A model generated the notes under the pieces. That model did not search any database. It was given only the letters and a program-made list of their open reading frames with translations, and was not told the DNA's origin. Positions 42,284 through 51,129 of a stretch of DNA of 64,000 bases are shown here, in pieces. This DNA comes from Nostocoides sp. F2B08 (lineage in GTDB: Bacteria; Actinomycetota; Actinomycetes; Actinomycetales; Dermatophilaceae), in contig NZ_WESE01000004.1 of NCBI RefSeq assembly GCF_009184895.1, positions 124,001-188,000 of the forward strand, written 5' to 3'. The position numbers were made by a program, and so were the translations under genes. Each line of letters begins with the position of its first letter. The stretch's first letter is position 1.

Positions 42284-43770
42284 GTCCGCTCACCCCCGTC
42301 CCGATCTCCAACGCTGTCGGTATGCGCCGGTCGCCTCCGGTCGTCATGAGCGTCGGCGTCGTGGGCAGGGTCCCCGGGCTCGCCGGGGACGAGGAGCGCA
42401 CCGTGCGCTCCCACCCGCTCCTCGTGGACGGTGAGACGCAACCGGGAGGGCACGTAGAACTCGAGCTCCAGGATCTCCGCGCGGACGAACCGGCGCGGGG
42501 GGTCCTCGCGTCCGACGAGGTCGTCAGGGTCGACGGGCAGGTCGATCTCGACGAGGTCGCCGATCTCGGGCAGGCCGCCGAAGCGCTCGATGACGAGGCC
42601 GCCGATGGTCTCCTTCTCGCCCTGGGGCAGCTCGATGTCGAGCTCTTCCTCGACCTCGTCGAGGTGCAGGTCGGCGGGCATGAGCCAGGCGCCGTCGTCG
42701 GTCGTCGTGATGACGTGGTCCGGCTCTCCGTCGTCGTGCTCGTCCTCGATCTCGCCGACGATCTCCTCGGCGAGGTCCTCCATCGTCACGATGCCGGTGA
42801 AGGTGCCGAACTCGTCGACGACGCACGCCAACCGCGAGCGCCCCTGCATCTCGCGGGCCGCGTCGGGCAGGGAGGTCACGTCGGAGAGCACGAGCGGCTC
42901 CCGGACGTGGTCGGCGATGGGCTCTTCGCAGTCCTGGTCGAGGCGGAGGATGTCGACGAGGTGGGCGACGCCGACGATCCGGTCCTCGTCGTCGATGACG
43001 GGGTACCGGGTGTGGTCGTGCGCCATGAGGTCGCGCACGTGCCCCACGGTCTCGTCGGCGCGGACGAAGTCGACCCGGCTTCGGGGGATCATGGCGTGCT
43101 CGACGTCCCGCTGGGGGAAGTCGATGATCCGTTCGAGCAGCTCGGCGAGGCTTTCGTCGAGCTCACCCTGCTCGGCGGACTCGGTGACGACGTGTACGAG
43201 GTCGGCCGCGCTGGCGGCCTGCTCGACGTCGTGGACCGGCTCCTGCCCGAAGAGCCGCAGCAACGCCTCGGCGGCGCGGTCGAAGACCCAGATGAAAGGC
43301 CCGAATGCGGTCAGGTAGAGCCGGGTGGAGGGCGCCAACCAGCGTGAGGCGCGGTCAGGCTCGGCGATGGCGTAGTTCTTGGGGTACAGCTCACCGAAGA
43401 GCATCTGGACGATCGTGGAGAAGCCGATGGCGATGATGCCGCCGATCGTCACGGCGACCGCCTGGGACACGGTGCCGTCGAGCAGGTCGCCGAAGGCAGA
43501 GCCGATGAGCGGCTCGGCGACGTAGCCGACGAGGAGTCCCGTGACGGTGATGCCGAGCTGTGCTCCGGAGAGCATGAACGAGGTGCGGCGGGTGACGTCG
43601 AGCACCGAGCGCGCCCGCTCGGCGTCGGGCCCGTCTCCGGCCGCGCGGGCCTGGAGCCGGGTCCGGTCGACGGCGAGGAAGGCGAACTCCTGCGCGACGA
43701 AGTACCCGGTGAGGACGGTGATGAGGAAGACGACGATGACGCCGACCGTGATCGACAGCGCGATGCTCAT
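42280..43770 (-). CDS. CNNM / TlyC-family membrane protein with CBS and CorC_HlyC domains
   Basis: A 496-residue protein. The CNNM domain (about 1-195) has FVAQEFAFLAVDRTRLQ and MLFGELYPKNYAIAEP. The CBS pair (about 215-345) includes MIPRSRVDFV, TRYPVIDDEDRIVGV and CVVDEFGTFTGIVTMEDL. The CorC_HlyC domain (about 365-445) has LDEVEEELDIELP and ETIGGLVIERFGGLP. A charged His/Asp-rich tail ends the chain. The two CNNM genes form an overlapping pair, common in actinobacteria, which suggests a heteromeric magnesium transporter; that is inference. Confidence 0.92.
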   Translation of the reverse strand: MSIALSITVGVIVVFLITVLTGYFVAQEFAFLAVDRTRLQARAAGDGPDAERARSVLDVTRRTSFMLSGAQLGITVTGLLVGYVAEPLIGSAFGDLLDGTVSQAVAVTIGGIIAIGFSTIVQMLFGELYPKNYAIAEPDRASRWLAPSTRLYLTAFGPFIWVFDRAAEALLRLFGQEPVHDVEQAASAADLVHVVTESAEQGELDESLAELLERIIDFPQRDVEHAMIPRSRVDFVRADETVGHVRDLMAHDHTRYPVIDDEDRIVGVAHLVDILRLDQDCEEPIADHVREPLVLSDVTSLPDAAREMQGRSRLACVVDEFGTFTGIVTMEDLAEEIVGEIEDEHDDGEPDHVITTTDDGAWLMPADLHLDEVEEELDIELPQGEKETIGGLVIERFGGLPEIGDLVEIDLPVDPDDLVGREDPPRRFVRAEILELEFYVPSRLRLTVHEERVGAHGALLVPGEPGDPAHDADAHDDRRRPAHTDSVGDRDGGERT

Positions 43771-43928
43771 TGCTGGTCTCGGACCACCCTGGGACGCTCG
43801 GGACAGAGCCCGGACACCGACCCGTCAGGGGTGGTCGTCACGGGTAATCGGGGTGACATGGCGACAACTGTACGGCGATACGCGGCGGCCGGGTGTCCGT
43901 GCGATGAAGGCGGGCCGGCGAAAGCCGG

Positions 43929-45086
43929 TCAGACGAAGGGCGTGTGCGCGTCGAGCCAGCTGATCCGGCGCATGTCGTAGGCGGCGCACGCCGAACGAAG
44001 GTCGGGCCAGACGGTGCCCTCGTTCCTCAGGACGAGGCCCTCCGGCGTGAGCAGCCCGCTGGCGATGACGGTGAGCAGATGCCCCCGCCGGCCGAGCAGC
44101 ACGGTGGCGAGCTCGATCGAGGACCCGGTCGGTGTGGTCACGAAGGCGGTCGTCTCCAGCGGCCGGACCCCGAAGCCGTATGCGTAGAGCAGCACCCGCC
44201 GTTCACTCGCCAGATCCACGCGCAGGGTGAGATCGGTCTGGGCCGTCGCGAAGCCCGTCGACCGCCGGGGCGCGAGGACCCGGCGGGTGGCCTTCTGCAC
44301 GAAAGCGGTCGTCCCGCTCGGCTGTTCGGTCACCGCTCCGGCGCGCGCCGCATACCCCCTCGGGAGGGCCAGCCGGAGGGTGAGGCTCGGCCCGGCGCCG
44401 TCGGCGAGGGGAACGAGGACGACCGGCTCGTGGTGCGGATGGAGGAACGAGCGACCGTGCTCGAAGGCCGGCCGGGTCGGTACCGGGCGTGGGGCCACGG
44501 GGCGACGCGGCGCAGGTGGCGTGGACCCCTCGACGTCGAGGTCGTTGCTCCGGCTGATCTCGGCGAATCGCTCGCGCAGGAAGCGCGCCTGGATGATCAG
44601 CGCCTGCTCGTCGTGCTCGTTCTCGGCCCGCTCGATGTGGTGCGCGACGTCGAAGAGGAGCCGCAGCTGGGTGAGGAGGAGCTCCTGGGCGGGCGTGTGC
44701 GGACCCCGACGGGTCGAGGCGACGTAGGCGTCCAGGCTCTGCGGCACGTAGGTGCCGAGCAGGTCTCGCATCGCGGGACTGATCGGGTCTCCGAGGGGAG
44801 GCGCGGTGTCGGTGATCGCCCGCCCGAGAACGACCGCCTCGGGCGGCAGCGAGCCCGACAGGGCGTTGATCCGGCGGACGACGTCGTGTCCGGCGCGGCG
44901 GACGGGGTCCGCCGTCACGTCGCCTTCTCGCAGGTCATCGAGCACTTCGTGGCCGGTCCACCCGGTGTAGTCGCGCTCCACCCGGCGGCCCCCGAGGCGC
45001 GTGAGACGGCCGACGATCTCACCCGCGTGCTGCACCGGAGCTCTGACGGGCGCGACGAGACGGCGGGGTCGCGGTGGCGTCGGCAT
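43929..45086 (-). CDS. hypothetical protein, 385 residues
   Basis: Not recognised. The first ~50 residues are basic. Residues 50-190 look helical (QSLDAYVASTRRGPHTPAQE, then LLLTQLRLLFDVAHHIERAE). A Pro/Ala linker near 190-220 is followed by a beta-rich C-terminal half (LTLRLALPRGYAARAG, LTLRVDLASERRVLLYAYGF). No signal peptide, membrane segment or catalytic motif is seen. The ATG at 45086 was chosen because TAGCCT (45099-45094) lies 7 bases upstream; a longer upstream opening is antisense to the SDR gene. It is divergent from the carotenoid-locus SDR gene. A GAAA-loop hairpin (GGCCGGC/GCCGGTC) overlaps its stop. Confidence 0.65.
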   Translation of the reverse strand: MPTPPRPRRLVAPVRAPVQHAGEIVGRLTRLGGRRVERDYTGWTGHEVLDDLREGDVTADPVRRAGHDVVRRINALSGSLPPEAVVLGRAITDTAPPLGDPISPAMRDLLGTYVPQSLDAYVASTRRGPHTPAQELLLTQLRLLFDVAHHIERAENEHDEQALIIQARFLRERFAEISRSNDLDVEGSTPPAPRRPVAPRPVPTRPAFEHGRSFLHPHHEPVVLVPLADGAGPSLTLRLALPRGYAARAGAVTEQPSGTTAFVQKATRRVLAPRRSTGFATAQTDLTLRVDLASERRVLLYAYGFGVRPLETTAFVTTPTGSSIELATVLLGRRGHLLTVIASGLLTPEGLVLRNEGTVWPDLRSACAAYDMRRISWLDAHTPFV

Positions 45087-45093
45087 GCTGATC

Positions 45094-45116
45094 AGGCTAA
45101 GACACGGTGTTAGCGT
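45094..45116. promoter_or_regulatory. back-to-back leaderless promoters
   Basis: On the minus strand TAGCCT (45099-45094) lies 7 bases before the ATG at 45086. On the plus strand TAGCGT (45111-45116) lies 7 bases before the ATG at 45124. The -10 boxes are only 11 bases apart, so RNA polymerases for the two genes must compete. Confidence 0.6.
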
Positions 45117-45123
45117 CCCTGCC

Positions 45124-46035
45124 ATGCAGGGAAACCGATGGACGGCAGGCGACCTGCCGGACCTCACCGGCCGGACCGCGGTCGTGACCGGTGCCACGTC
45201 GGGCATCGGGCGGGAAACCGCTCTCGCGCTCGCCGGGCACGGTGCCCGGGTGCTGCTCGCGGTCCGCAACACGCAGGCCGGCGCCGAGCTGGCCCGGGAG
45301 CTGCCGGGCAGCTCCGACGTCGTGCGGCTCGACCTGGCCTCCCTCGACTCGGTTCGGGACTGCGCGCAGAGCATCACCGAGCCGATCGACCTCCTCGTCA
45401 ACAACGCCGGCGTGATGACCCCGCCCCGCCGCCGCCTGACCGACGACGGCTTCGAGCTGCAGTTCCAGACCAACCACCTCGGGCACTTCGCCCTGACCGG
45501 GCTGCTCCTCCCGCGACTGCTGGAGACGCCGGCGCCACGGGTGACGACCGTCTCGTCGATCGCCCATCGGGGCGGCACCCGCGAGCTCGTCGACGGCAAC
45601 CTCACCGGGGCCTACAACCCCCAGACCGCCTACGGCAACAGCAAGCTCGCCAACCTCCTCTTCGCCCTCGAGCTGCAGCGCCGGGCCGTGGCGGCCGGCT
45701 CGACGCTCACCTCGACAGCCGCACACCCCGGGGTCACCGCGACCAACCTCGTCGCGAGTCCCGACGGCCTCGGCTCGATCCCGTTGCTCGGGGTCCTGAG
45801 CCGGCCCCTGACCAGGCTGTTCCTCCCGAGCGCGGCGCACGGTGCCGAATCCACGTTGTATGCGGCTACCGTTGCAGGACCGGGGTCCTACACCGGGCCC
45901 ACGGGCATGCGCGAGACCCGTGGTCCGATCGGACCCGCCGCACTCAGTCCCCTGGCCCGGGACGCCGACCTCGCCGCCGACCTCTGGCGGGTCAGCGAGG
46001 AGCGCACCGGCGTCCGATACGAACAACTCGCCTGA
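45124..46035 (+). CDS. short-chain dehydrogenase/reductase (retinol dehydrogenase-like)
   Basis: A 303-residue SDR. The cofactor motif TGATSGIG lies near 23-30, the NNAG motif near 93, and the catalytic Tyr-x3-Lys in TAYGNSKLANLL near 160-171, with a Ser in SSIAHRGG upstream. After TGATSGIG, VRNTQAG supplies the Arg typical of NADP preference. It resembles the long, retinol-dehydrogenase-like SDR group that acts on hydrophobic alcohols or aldehydes. It stands 20 bp before crtE, so it may act on an isoprenoid product, which is inference. Confidence 0.88.
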   Translation: MQGNRWTAGDLPDLTGRTAVVTGATSGIGRETALALAGHGARVLLAVRNTQAGAELARELPGSSDVVRLDLASLDSVRDCAQSITEPIDLLVNNAGVMTPPRRRLTDDGFELQFQTNHLGHFALTGLLLPRLLETPAPRVTTVSSIAHRGGTRELVDGNLTGAYNPQTAYGNSKLANLLFALELQRRAVAAGSTLTSTAAHPGVTATNLVASPDGLGSIPLLGVLSRPLTRLFLPSAAHGAESTLYAATVAGPGSYTGPTGMRETRGPIGPAALSPLARDADLAADLWRVSEERTGVRYEQLA

Positions 46036-46055
46036 GGGAGAGCCGAACACTGGTC

Positions 46056-47174
46056 ATGCACCACCGCACCGATCCGGCACCGGCTCCGGAGATCGCCGCC
46101 GTCACTCCGGCGAGCACCTTCCGGGCCGTCGATGCCGTGCTCGATCGCACCTTCGCCGAGATGGCGGACCTGCTCGTCGAGGCCGGCGCCCGGGACCCGC
46201 GCGGCGTCGACGAGGCCGGTCTCGGCATCGATGCCGTCCGCGAGCTGGCCCAGCGCAGCGCCAACCACGGCAAGCGGGTCCGGCCGCTGCTGGCCCACTG
46301 GGGATGGGTCGTCGCGGACGGCGAGCGCACCGGGTCCGCCGACGGGCTCGCCCGCCTCGGCGCGGCGCTCGAGCTGCTCCACCTGTTCGCGCTCATCCAG
46401 GACGACGTCATGGACCGCTCCGACACCCGGCGCGGCGAGGCGACCCTCCACGTCGTCGCCGCCACCGCCCACGAGGTGCACGGCGGCCTCGGCGACCCGG
46501 TGCTCTTCGGGGACTCGGTCGCGACCCTCGTCGGGGACCTCGCCCTGAGCGAGGCGACGATTCTCGGTCTCGGCATCAGCGCGAGGGTGAGCCGGGCCTG
46601 GCGCCTGATGACGCTCGAGCTCGTCGAGGGGCAGCTGCTCGACATCACGCATACGGCGGACCGCCGCCACGACCACGACACGGCGCGACGGATCAGCCGG
46701 CTCAAGACCGGTCGCTACACCGTCACCCGCCCGCTCCAGCTCGGCGCGCTCGTCGCGGGTGCGACGGACGAGGTGCTCGCCCCCCTGACCGAGTGGGGGG
46801 ACCTCGTCGGAGACGCCTTCGGCCTGCGGGACGACGTCATCGGCGTGTGGGGCGACCCCGCGGTCACGGGCAAGCCCGCCGGGGACGACCTGCGCAACGG
46901 CAAGCCCACGGCTCTGCTCGTCTGGGCCGAGTCCCTCCTTCCGAGCCGCCACCACGACCTGCTCCAGCGGTGCGCCGCCGGGGCGCTGCGGCCGCACGAG
47001 GTCGACCGGCTCGCGGACGCGATGCTCCGGTGCGGCGTCCGTGACCGCGCCGAGGAGGAGATCGACGGACTGGTCCGCGCCGCCGACGCGACGGCCGCCC
47101 GCCTCCCCACCACCCCCGAGGTGCGACACGAGCTGGATGCGGTCGCACAGTCCATCGCCTGGCGATCCCTGTAG
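46056..47174 (+). CDS. crtE: geranylgeranyl diphosphate synthase
   Basis: A 372-residue trans-prenyltransferase. The first Asp-rich motif is DDVMD (116-120), followed by RRGEAT; the second lies near 255-265 (LRDDVIGVWGD). The chain-length region upstream of the first motif (LELLHLFALIQ) has Phe/Leu as in C20-type synthases. It makes GGPP from IPP and FPP/DMAPP in the cytoplasm. An in-frame opening upstream belongs to a shadow of the SDR gene; the ATG at 46056 has GAGGGAGAG about 12-20 bases upstream. crtI starts 9 bp after its stop. Confidence 0.92.
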   Translation: MHHRTDPAPAPEIAAVTPASTFRAVDAVLDRTFAEMADLLVEAGARDPRGVDEAGLGIDAVRELAQRSANHGKRVRPLLAHWGWVVADGERTGSADGLARLGAALELLHLFALIQDDVMDRSDTRRGEATLHVVAATAHEVHGGLGDPVLFGDSVATLVGDLALSEATILGLGISARVSRAWRLMTLELVEGQLLDITHTADRRHDHDTARRISRLKTGRYTVTRPLQLGALVAGATDEVLAPLTEWGDLVGDAFGLRDDVIGVWGDPAVTGKPAGDDLRNGKPTALLVWAESLLPSRHHDLLQRCAAGALRPHEVDRLADAMLRCGVRDRAEEEIDGLVRAADATAARLPTTPEVRHELDAVAQSIAWRSL

Positions 47175-47183
47175 GAGCCCCTG

Positions 47184-48659
47184 TTGCGCACCATCGTCAT
47201 CGGTGCCGGCCTCGCCGGACTGTCCGCTGCCTGCCACCTCGCCGGGGACGGACACGAGGTCGTCCTCCTCGAGCGTGACCCCATCGTCGGCGGTCGGGCC
47301 GGTCGTCTCGACCTGGGCGGCTTCCGCTTCGACACCGGCCCGGTCGTCATGACCATGCCCGAGCTGCTCGACGACGCGATCCGCGCCGCCGGGTCCGAGC
47401 CGGCGGATCTGATCCGCATGGATCGCCTCGACCCGGCCTACCGCGCCGTCTACCACGACGGCAGCGAGCTCGAGATCGCCGCCGACATGGCCGAGCTGCG
47501 TCGTCGCATCGAGGACGGCTTCGGCCCGGAGAACGCCGCCGGGTTCGACCGGTTCCACGCCTGGCTCGAGGAGCTCTACACCGTCGAGTTCGAGCCGTTC
47601 GTCAACACCAACATCGACTCACCCCTCGACCTGGTCCGCAGCCCGCTCACCGCCGCGAAGCTGCTCCGGCTGCGAGGGCTCGGGAGCCTCGACAAGGTCG
47701 TCTCCTCGTTCTTCACCGACGACCGCCTCGTGAAGATCTTCAGCTTCCAGGCGCTCTACGCCGGCATCGCCCCCGCCGACGCCCGCGCCGTCCTCGCCGT
47801 CATCACCTACATGGACAGCGTCCGCGGCGTGTTCTACCCCGAGGGCGGGATGCACGCCATCCCGAGCGCGCTGCAGACCGCCGCCGAGAAGGGCGGCGTC
47901 ACCGTCCACACCGGCGTCTCCGTCGAGGCGATCCTGCGCCGCTCCGACGGCGCCGTCGCCGGCGTTCGGACCGCGGACGGGGAGAGGATCCACGCGGACG
48001 CCGTCGTCTGCACGCTCGACCTGCCCGTCGCATACGAACGGCTCCTCCCGGACCTGCCCGCCCCCCGGCGCCTGAAGCGGGGCGCCTACTCCCCCTCGGC
48101 CGTCGTGTGGCACGTCGGCGCGAGCGGCCGGCCGGCGCCGCACGTGCGCCATCACAACATCCACTTCGGCCGGCAGTGGTCGGAGGCCTTCGAGGCGCTC
48201 ATCGACCGCGGCACCCTCATGCCCGACCCGTCGCGGCTCGTCACGGTGCCCAGCGTGTCCGACCCGACCGCCGCACCGGACGGCCACACCTCGATGTACG
48301 TCCTCGAGCCGGTGCCGCACACCGGCGCCGGGCTCGACTGGTCGACCGAGGGCCCGGCCCTGCGCGAGCGGCTGCACAACGCCCTCGCCGAAGGGGGATA
48401 TCCCACAGATGTTGTCGTCGAGGCCCTCGTCACGCCCGATGACTGGGAAGGTATGGGTATGCACCTCGGCACTCCGTTCGCCCTCGCGCACACCTTCTTC
48501 CAGTCCGGGCCGTTCCGCCCGGCCAACCACGAGCGTCGCGTGCCCGGCCTGGTTTTCGCCGGCAGCGCCACGACGCCCGGCGTCGGCATCCCGATGGTGC
48601 TGATCAGCGGTCGCCTCGCCGCGGAGCGGGTGGCCGAGTACGCCCGCGGGACGCGCTGA
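47184..48659 (+). CDS. crtI: phytoene desaturase
   Basis: A 491-residue FAD enzyme. It opens with VIGAGLAGLSAACHLAGDGH near 5-24, followed by LERDPIVGGRAGRL. The C-terminal signature near 450-480 is GLVFAGSATTPGVGIPMVLISG, characteristic of CrtI/CrtN desaturases. FRFDTGPVVMTMPELL near 48 is also typical. It introduces double bases into phytoene to give neurosporene or lycopene. Start is TTG at 47184, placed by AGGAG 6 bases upstream; this is the rare start codon in the locus. crtB-idi follows after 2 bp. Confidence 0.94.
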   Translation: MRTIVIGAGLAGLSAACHLAGDGHEVVLLERDPIVGGRAGRLDLGGFRFDTGPVVMTMPELLDDAIRAAGSEPADLIRMDRLDPAYRAVYHDGSELEIAADMAELRRRIEDGFGPENAAGFDRFHAWLEELYTVEFEPFVNTNIDSPLDLVRSPLTAAKLLRLRGLGSLDKVVSSFFTDDRLVKIFSFQALYAGIAPADARAVLAVITYMDSVRGVFYPEGGMHAIPSALQTAAEKGGVTVHTGVSVEAILRRSDGAVAGVRTADGERIHADAVVCTLDLPVAYERLLPDLPAPRRLKRGAYSPSAVVWHVGASGRPAPHVRHHNIHFGRQWSEAFEALIDRGTLMPDPSRLVTVPSVSDPTAAPDGHTSMYVLEPVPHTGAGLDWSTEGPALRERLHNALAEGGYPTDVVVEALVTPDDWEGMGMHLGTPFALAHTFFQSGPFRPANHERRVPGLVFAGSATTPGVGIPMVLISGRLAAERVAEYARGTR

Positions 48660-48661
48660 AC

Positions 48662-50191
48662 GTGGCGAGGGGAGACCAGGCGGCCCCGGACGGAGCCGCC
48701 GACCTCGCGGCAGGCTACCGCCAGTGCGCCCGGATCACCCGGGACCACGGCACGACGTACTACTGGGGCGCCCGGATGCTGCGGCGCCGGTCGCGACACC
48801 ACGTCTACGCGGTGTACACGCTCGCCCGGCTCGCCGACGACATCGTCGACAGCGCCGGTCCGACGCCCGGCCCGGAGACCGCCGCCGAGCTGACGGCGTT
48901 CGAGCAGAAGTTCTGGACCGCGCTCGACGCCGGCACCGACCCGGACCCGGTCATGGCCGCCATCGTCACCTCGGTGCGCGAGGCCCGGATCGACCCCGAG
49001 TGCTTCGAGCGCTTCTTCGGCGCGATGCGGATGGACCTGACCGTCGGCACCTATGAGACATGGGCCGATCTGCTCGGGTACATGGAGGGCAGCGCCGCCG
49101 TGATCGGCGAGATGATGCTGCCCGTGCTCCAGCCCGGACCCGGTGCCCGCGACGCCGCCCGCAGCCTCGGTCTGGCGTTCCAGCTGACGAACTTCCTTCG
49201 GGACGTCGGCGAGGACCTCGACCGCGGGCGGGTCTACGTGCCGCAGGAGGACCTCCGCCGTTTCGGCGCCGACCCCCACGCGAGGGAGGTCGACGACGCG
49301 TGGCGGGCCCTGATGGCCTTCGAGATCGAGCGCAACAGGCGCCTCTACCGCGAGGCCGACGAGGGCATCCCTCTCCTCGGCGGCGCCGCGCGGCGGTGCG
49401 TCGCCACCGCCCGCGTGCTCTATGCCCGCATCCTCGAGCTCATCGAGGAGGCCGACTACGACGTGTTCTCCGACCGGCTCCGGGTCCCGACGCGCGACAA
49501 GGCGCTGCTCGCCGGCCGCATGCTCGCCAGCCCGCGTCCGATGACGCTCGTCCAGCGCGACCGGGCCGCGACCCCGCCGAGCACCGCGGCCTGGAACGAC
49601 GCACCCGTCGTCCTGCTCACCGACGACGGCGAGTCCGCGGGGATGGCGGCGAAGTCCGCGGTCCACCACGACGACACCCCACTCCACCTCGCCTTCTCCT
49701 GCTATGTCGTCGACGACGACGGCCGGGTGCTCATCACCACCCGGGCCGCGGACAAGCCGAGCTTCCCCTCCGTCGTGACGAACTCCTTCTGCGGCCACCC
49801 CCTCCCCGGGGAGCCGCTCGTGGCGGCCGTGCGCCGCCGCGCCGAGACCGAACTCGGCGTGCGGGTCGAGCGACCGCGTCTGGTCCTGCCGCACTTCCGG
49901 TACCGGGCGACCTCGAGCAGCGGGCTCGTCGAGCACGAGCTCTGCCCGGTGTATGCGGCGCGCGCCGAGAGCACGGACCTGCACCTCGACCCGAGTGAGG
50001 TCTCCACGGGCGAGTGGGTGCCGTGGGCCCAGTTCAGCGCCGACGTCCTGGACGGACGGCGGGAGGTCTCGCCCTGGTGCGCCGAGCAGGTCGCCCAGCT
50101 CGTGACCCTCGGCGCCGACCCGCTCTCCTGGCCGGAGGCCTCGGACGCCGATCTTCCCCCCGCCGCCCGATCTCTCACCGAGGTGACGTGA
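48662..50191 (+). CDS. crtB-idi: bifunctional phytoene synthase / isopentenyl-diphosphate isomerase fusion
   Basis: A 509-residue chain with two enzymes. Residues ~15-300 are phytoene synthase, with LADDIVDS (58-65) and LRDVGEDLDRGR (179-190) as the two Asp-rich metal motifs. After a linker (about 300-330), residues ~331-485 are a type I Nudix IPP isomerase close to the E. coli form: HDDTPLHLAFS (metal His336 and His342), TNSFCGHP (catalytic Cys377, metal His379), RRRAETELG (Glu395/397) and EHELCPV (Glu424/426). All expected catalytic residues are present in both halves, so both activities are likely. A single frame with no internal stop joins them. Start is GTG at 48662, 2 bp after crtI. Confidence 0.92.
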   Translation: MARGDQAAPDGAADLAAGYRQCARITRDHGTTYYWGARMLRRRSRHHVYAVYTLARLADDIVDSAGPTPGPETAAELTAFEQKFWTALDAGTDPDPVMAAIVTSVREARIDPECFERFFGAMRMDLTVGTYETWADLLGYMEGSAAVIGEMMLPVLQPGPGARDAARSLGLAFQLTNFLRDVGEDLDRGRVYVPQEDLRRFGADPHAREVDDAWRALMAFEIERNRRLYREADEGIPLLGGAARRCVATARVLYARILELIEEADYDVFSDRLRVPTRDKALLAGRMLASPRPMTLVQRDRAATPPSTAAWNDAPVVLLTDDGESAGMAAKSAVHHDDTPLHLAFSCYVVDDDGRVLITTRAADKPSFPSVVTNSFCGHPLPGEPLVAAVRRRAETELGVRVERPRLVLPHFRYRATSSSGLVEHELCPVYAARAESTDLHLDPSEVSTGEWVPWAQFSADVLDGRREVSPWCAEQVAQLVTLGADPLSWPEASDADLPPAARSLTEVT

Positions 50192-51129
50192 TGGACGACG
50201 ACCTGCAGCCCGCCCCGTCAGGAGAGCAACCCATGACCACGTCCATGTCGTCGTCCGCATCGTCGGACCCCGGCTCAGCCGTGACCCACACCGGTGTCGC
50301 GCCCAACGGTGTGTCGACCAACGGGTCGGCGCAGAACGGATCCGCGCCCAACGGCGCGGCGGTCGCCAACGGCTCCCTGCTCAAGGTCCCCGCGTGGCGG
50401 CTGGCGGACGCCTTCGACCGGGCGGCGCCGTCCTACGACGCGATGGTCGCGCTCTCCCCCGGGTACCACGAGCAGCTGCGCCGCTCAGCGCAGGCGCTGA
50501 TGTCCCGGGCGGCCCTTCCCGTGGACCGGCCGATGCGGGTCGCCGACCTCGGGTGCGGCTCGGGTGCGTCGACGGCCGCGCTGCTCGATGCGGCCAGGTC
50601 GGCGGGCGCGGGCACAGCGTCGGGCGCGAACGACCCGGTCGTCACCGGCGTCGACGCCTCCGCGGGAATGCTGGCGGAGGCGGCGCGCAAGTCCTGGCCC
50701 GACTCGGTCAGCTTCGTCGAGACCGACGCGCTCAGCTGGCTCCGCGCCCAACCGGCGGCCAGCCTCGATGCGGTGCTCGCCGCATACCTCCTGCGCAACG
50801 TGACCGAGCGGGACGCGATCGTCGCCGAGCTGGCGCGCGTCCTCGTGCCCGGCGGCGCGGTCGCTCTGCAGGACTACTCGGTCGCGGGGCGACCGCTCGC
50901 CGGAGCGCTGTGGGCCGGGGTGTGCCATGCGGTGATCATCCCGCTCGCGGTCATCAACCGGAGCGATGTGCCCCTGCACCGCTACCTCTACCGGAGCGTG
51001 CGCGACTTCGACAGCGTCGAGGTCATCCACGACCGCCTGACCCGGGCGGGCCTCGCGGACCCTCAGCACGTGCGCCACTCCGGCTGGCAGCGCAGCATGG
51101 TCCATACGCTCACAGCTGTGGCGCCGTGA
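50191..51129 (+). CDS. crtT: CrtT-like class I SAM-dependent methyltransferase
   Basis: A 312-residue UbiE/COQ5-type methyltransferase. A low-complexity N-terminus with repeated Asn-Gly-Ser/Ala units (about 30-65) leads to AFDRAAPSYDAMVALSPG near 77. Motif I is VADLGCGSGASTAALLDAA near 115, and post-motifs follow (VTGVDASAGMLAEA, LRNVTERDAIVAELARVLVPGG). Its position between crtB-idi and crtU matches crtT of Streptomyces carotenoid clusters, whose acceptor is not settled. The ATG overlaps the previous TGA by one base (TGATG). A second ATG at 50233 with AGGAGAG upstream is a strong alternative. Confidence 0.8.
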   Translation: MDDDLQPAPSGEQPMTTSMSSSASSDPGSAVTHTGVAPNGVSTNGSAQNGSAPNGAAVANGSLLKVPAWRLADAFDRAAPSYDAMVALSPGYHEQLRRSAQALMSRAALPVDRPMRVADLGCGSGASTAALLDAARSAGAGTASGANDPVVTGVDASAGMLAEAARKSWPDSVSFVETDALSWLRAQPAASLDAVLAAYLLRNVTERDAIVAELARVLVPGGAVALQDYSVAGRPLAGALWAGVCHAVIIPLAVINRSDVPLHRYLYRSVRDFDSVEVIHDRLTRAGLADPQHVRHSGWQRSMVHTLTAVAP

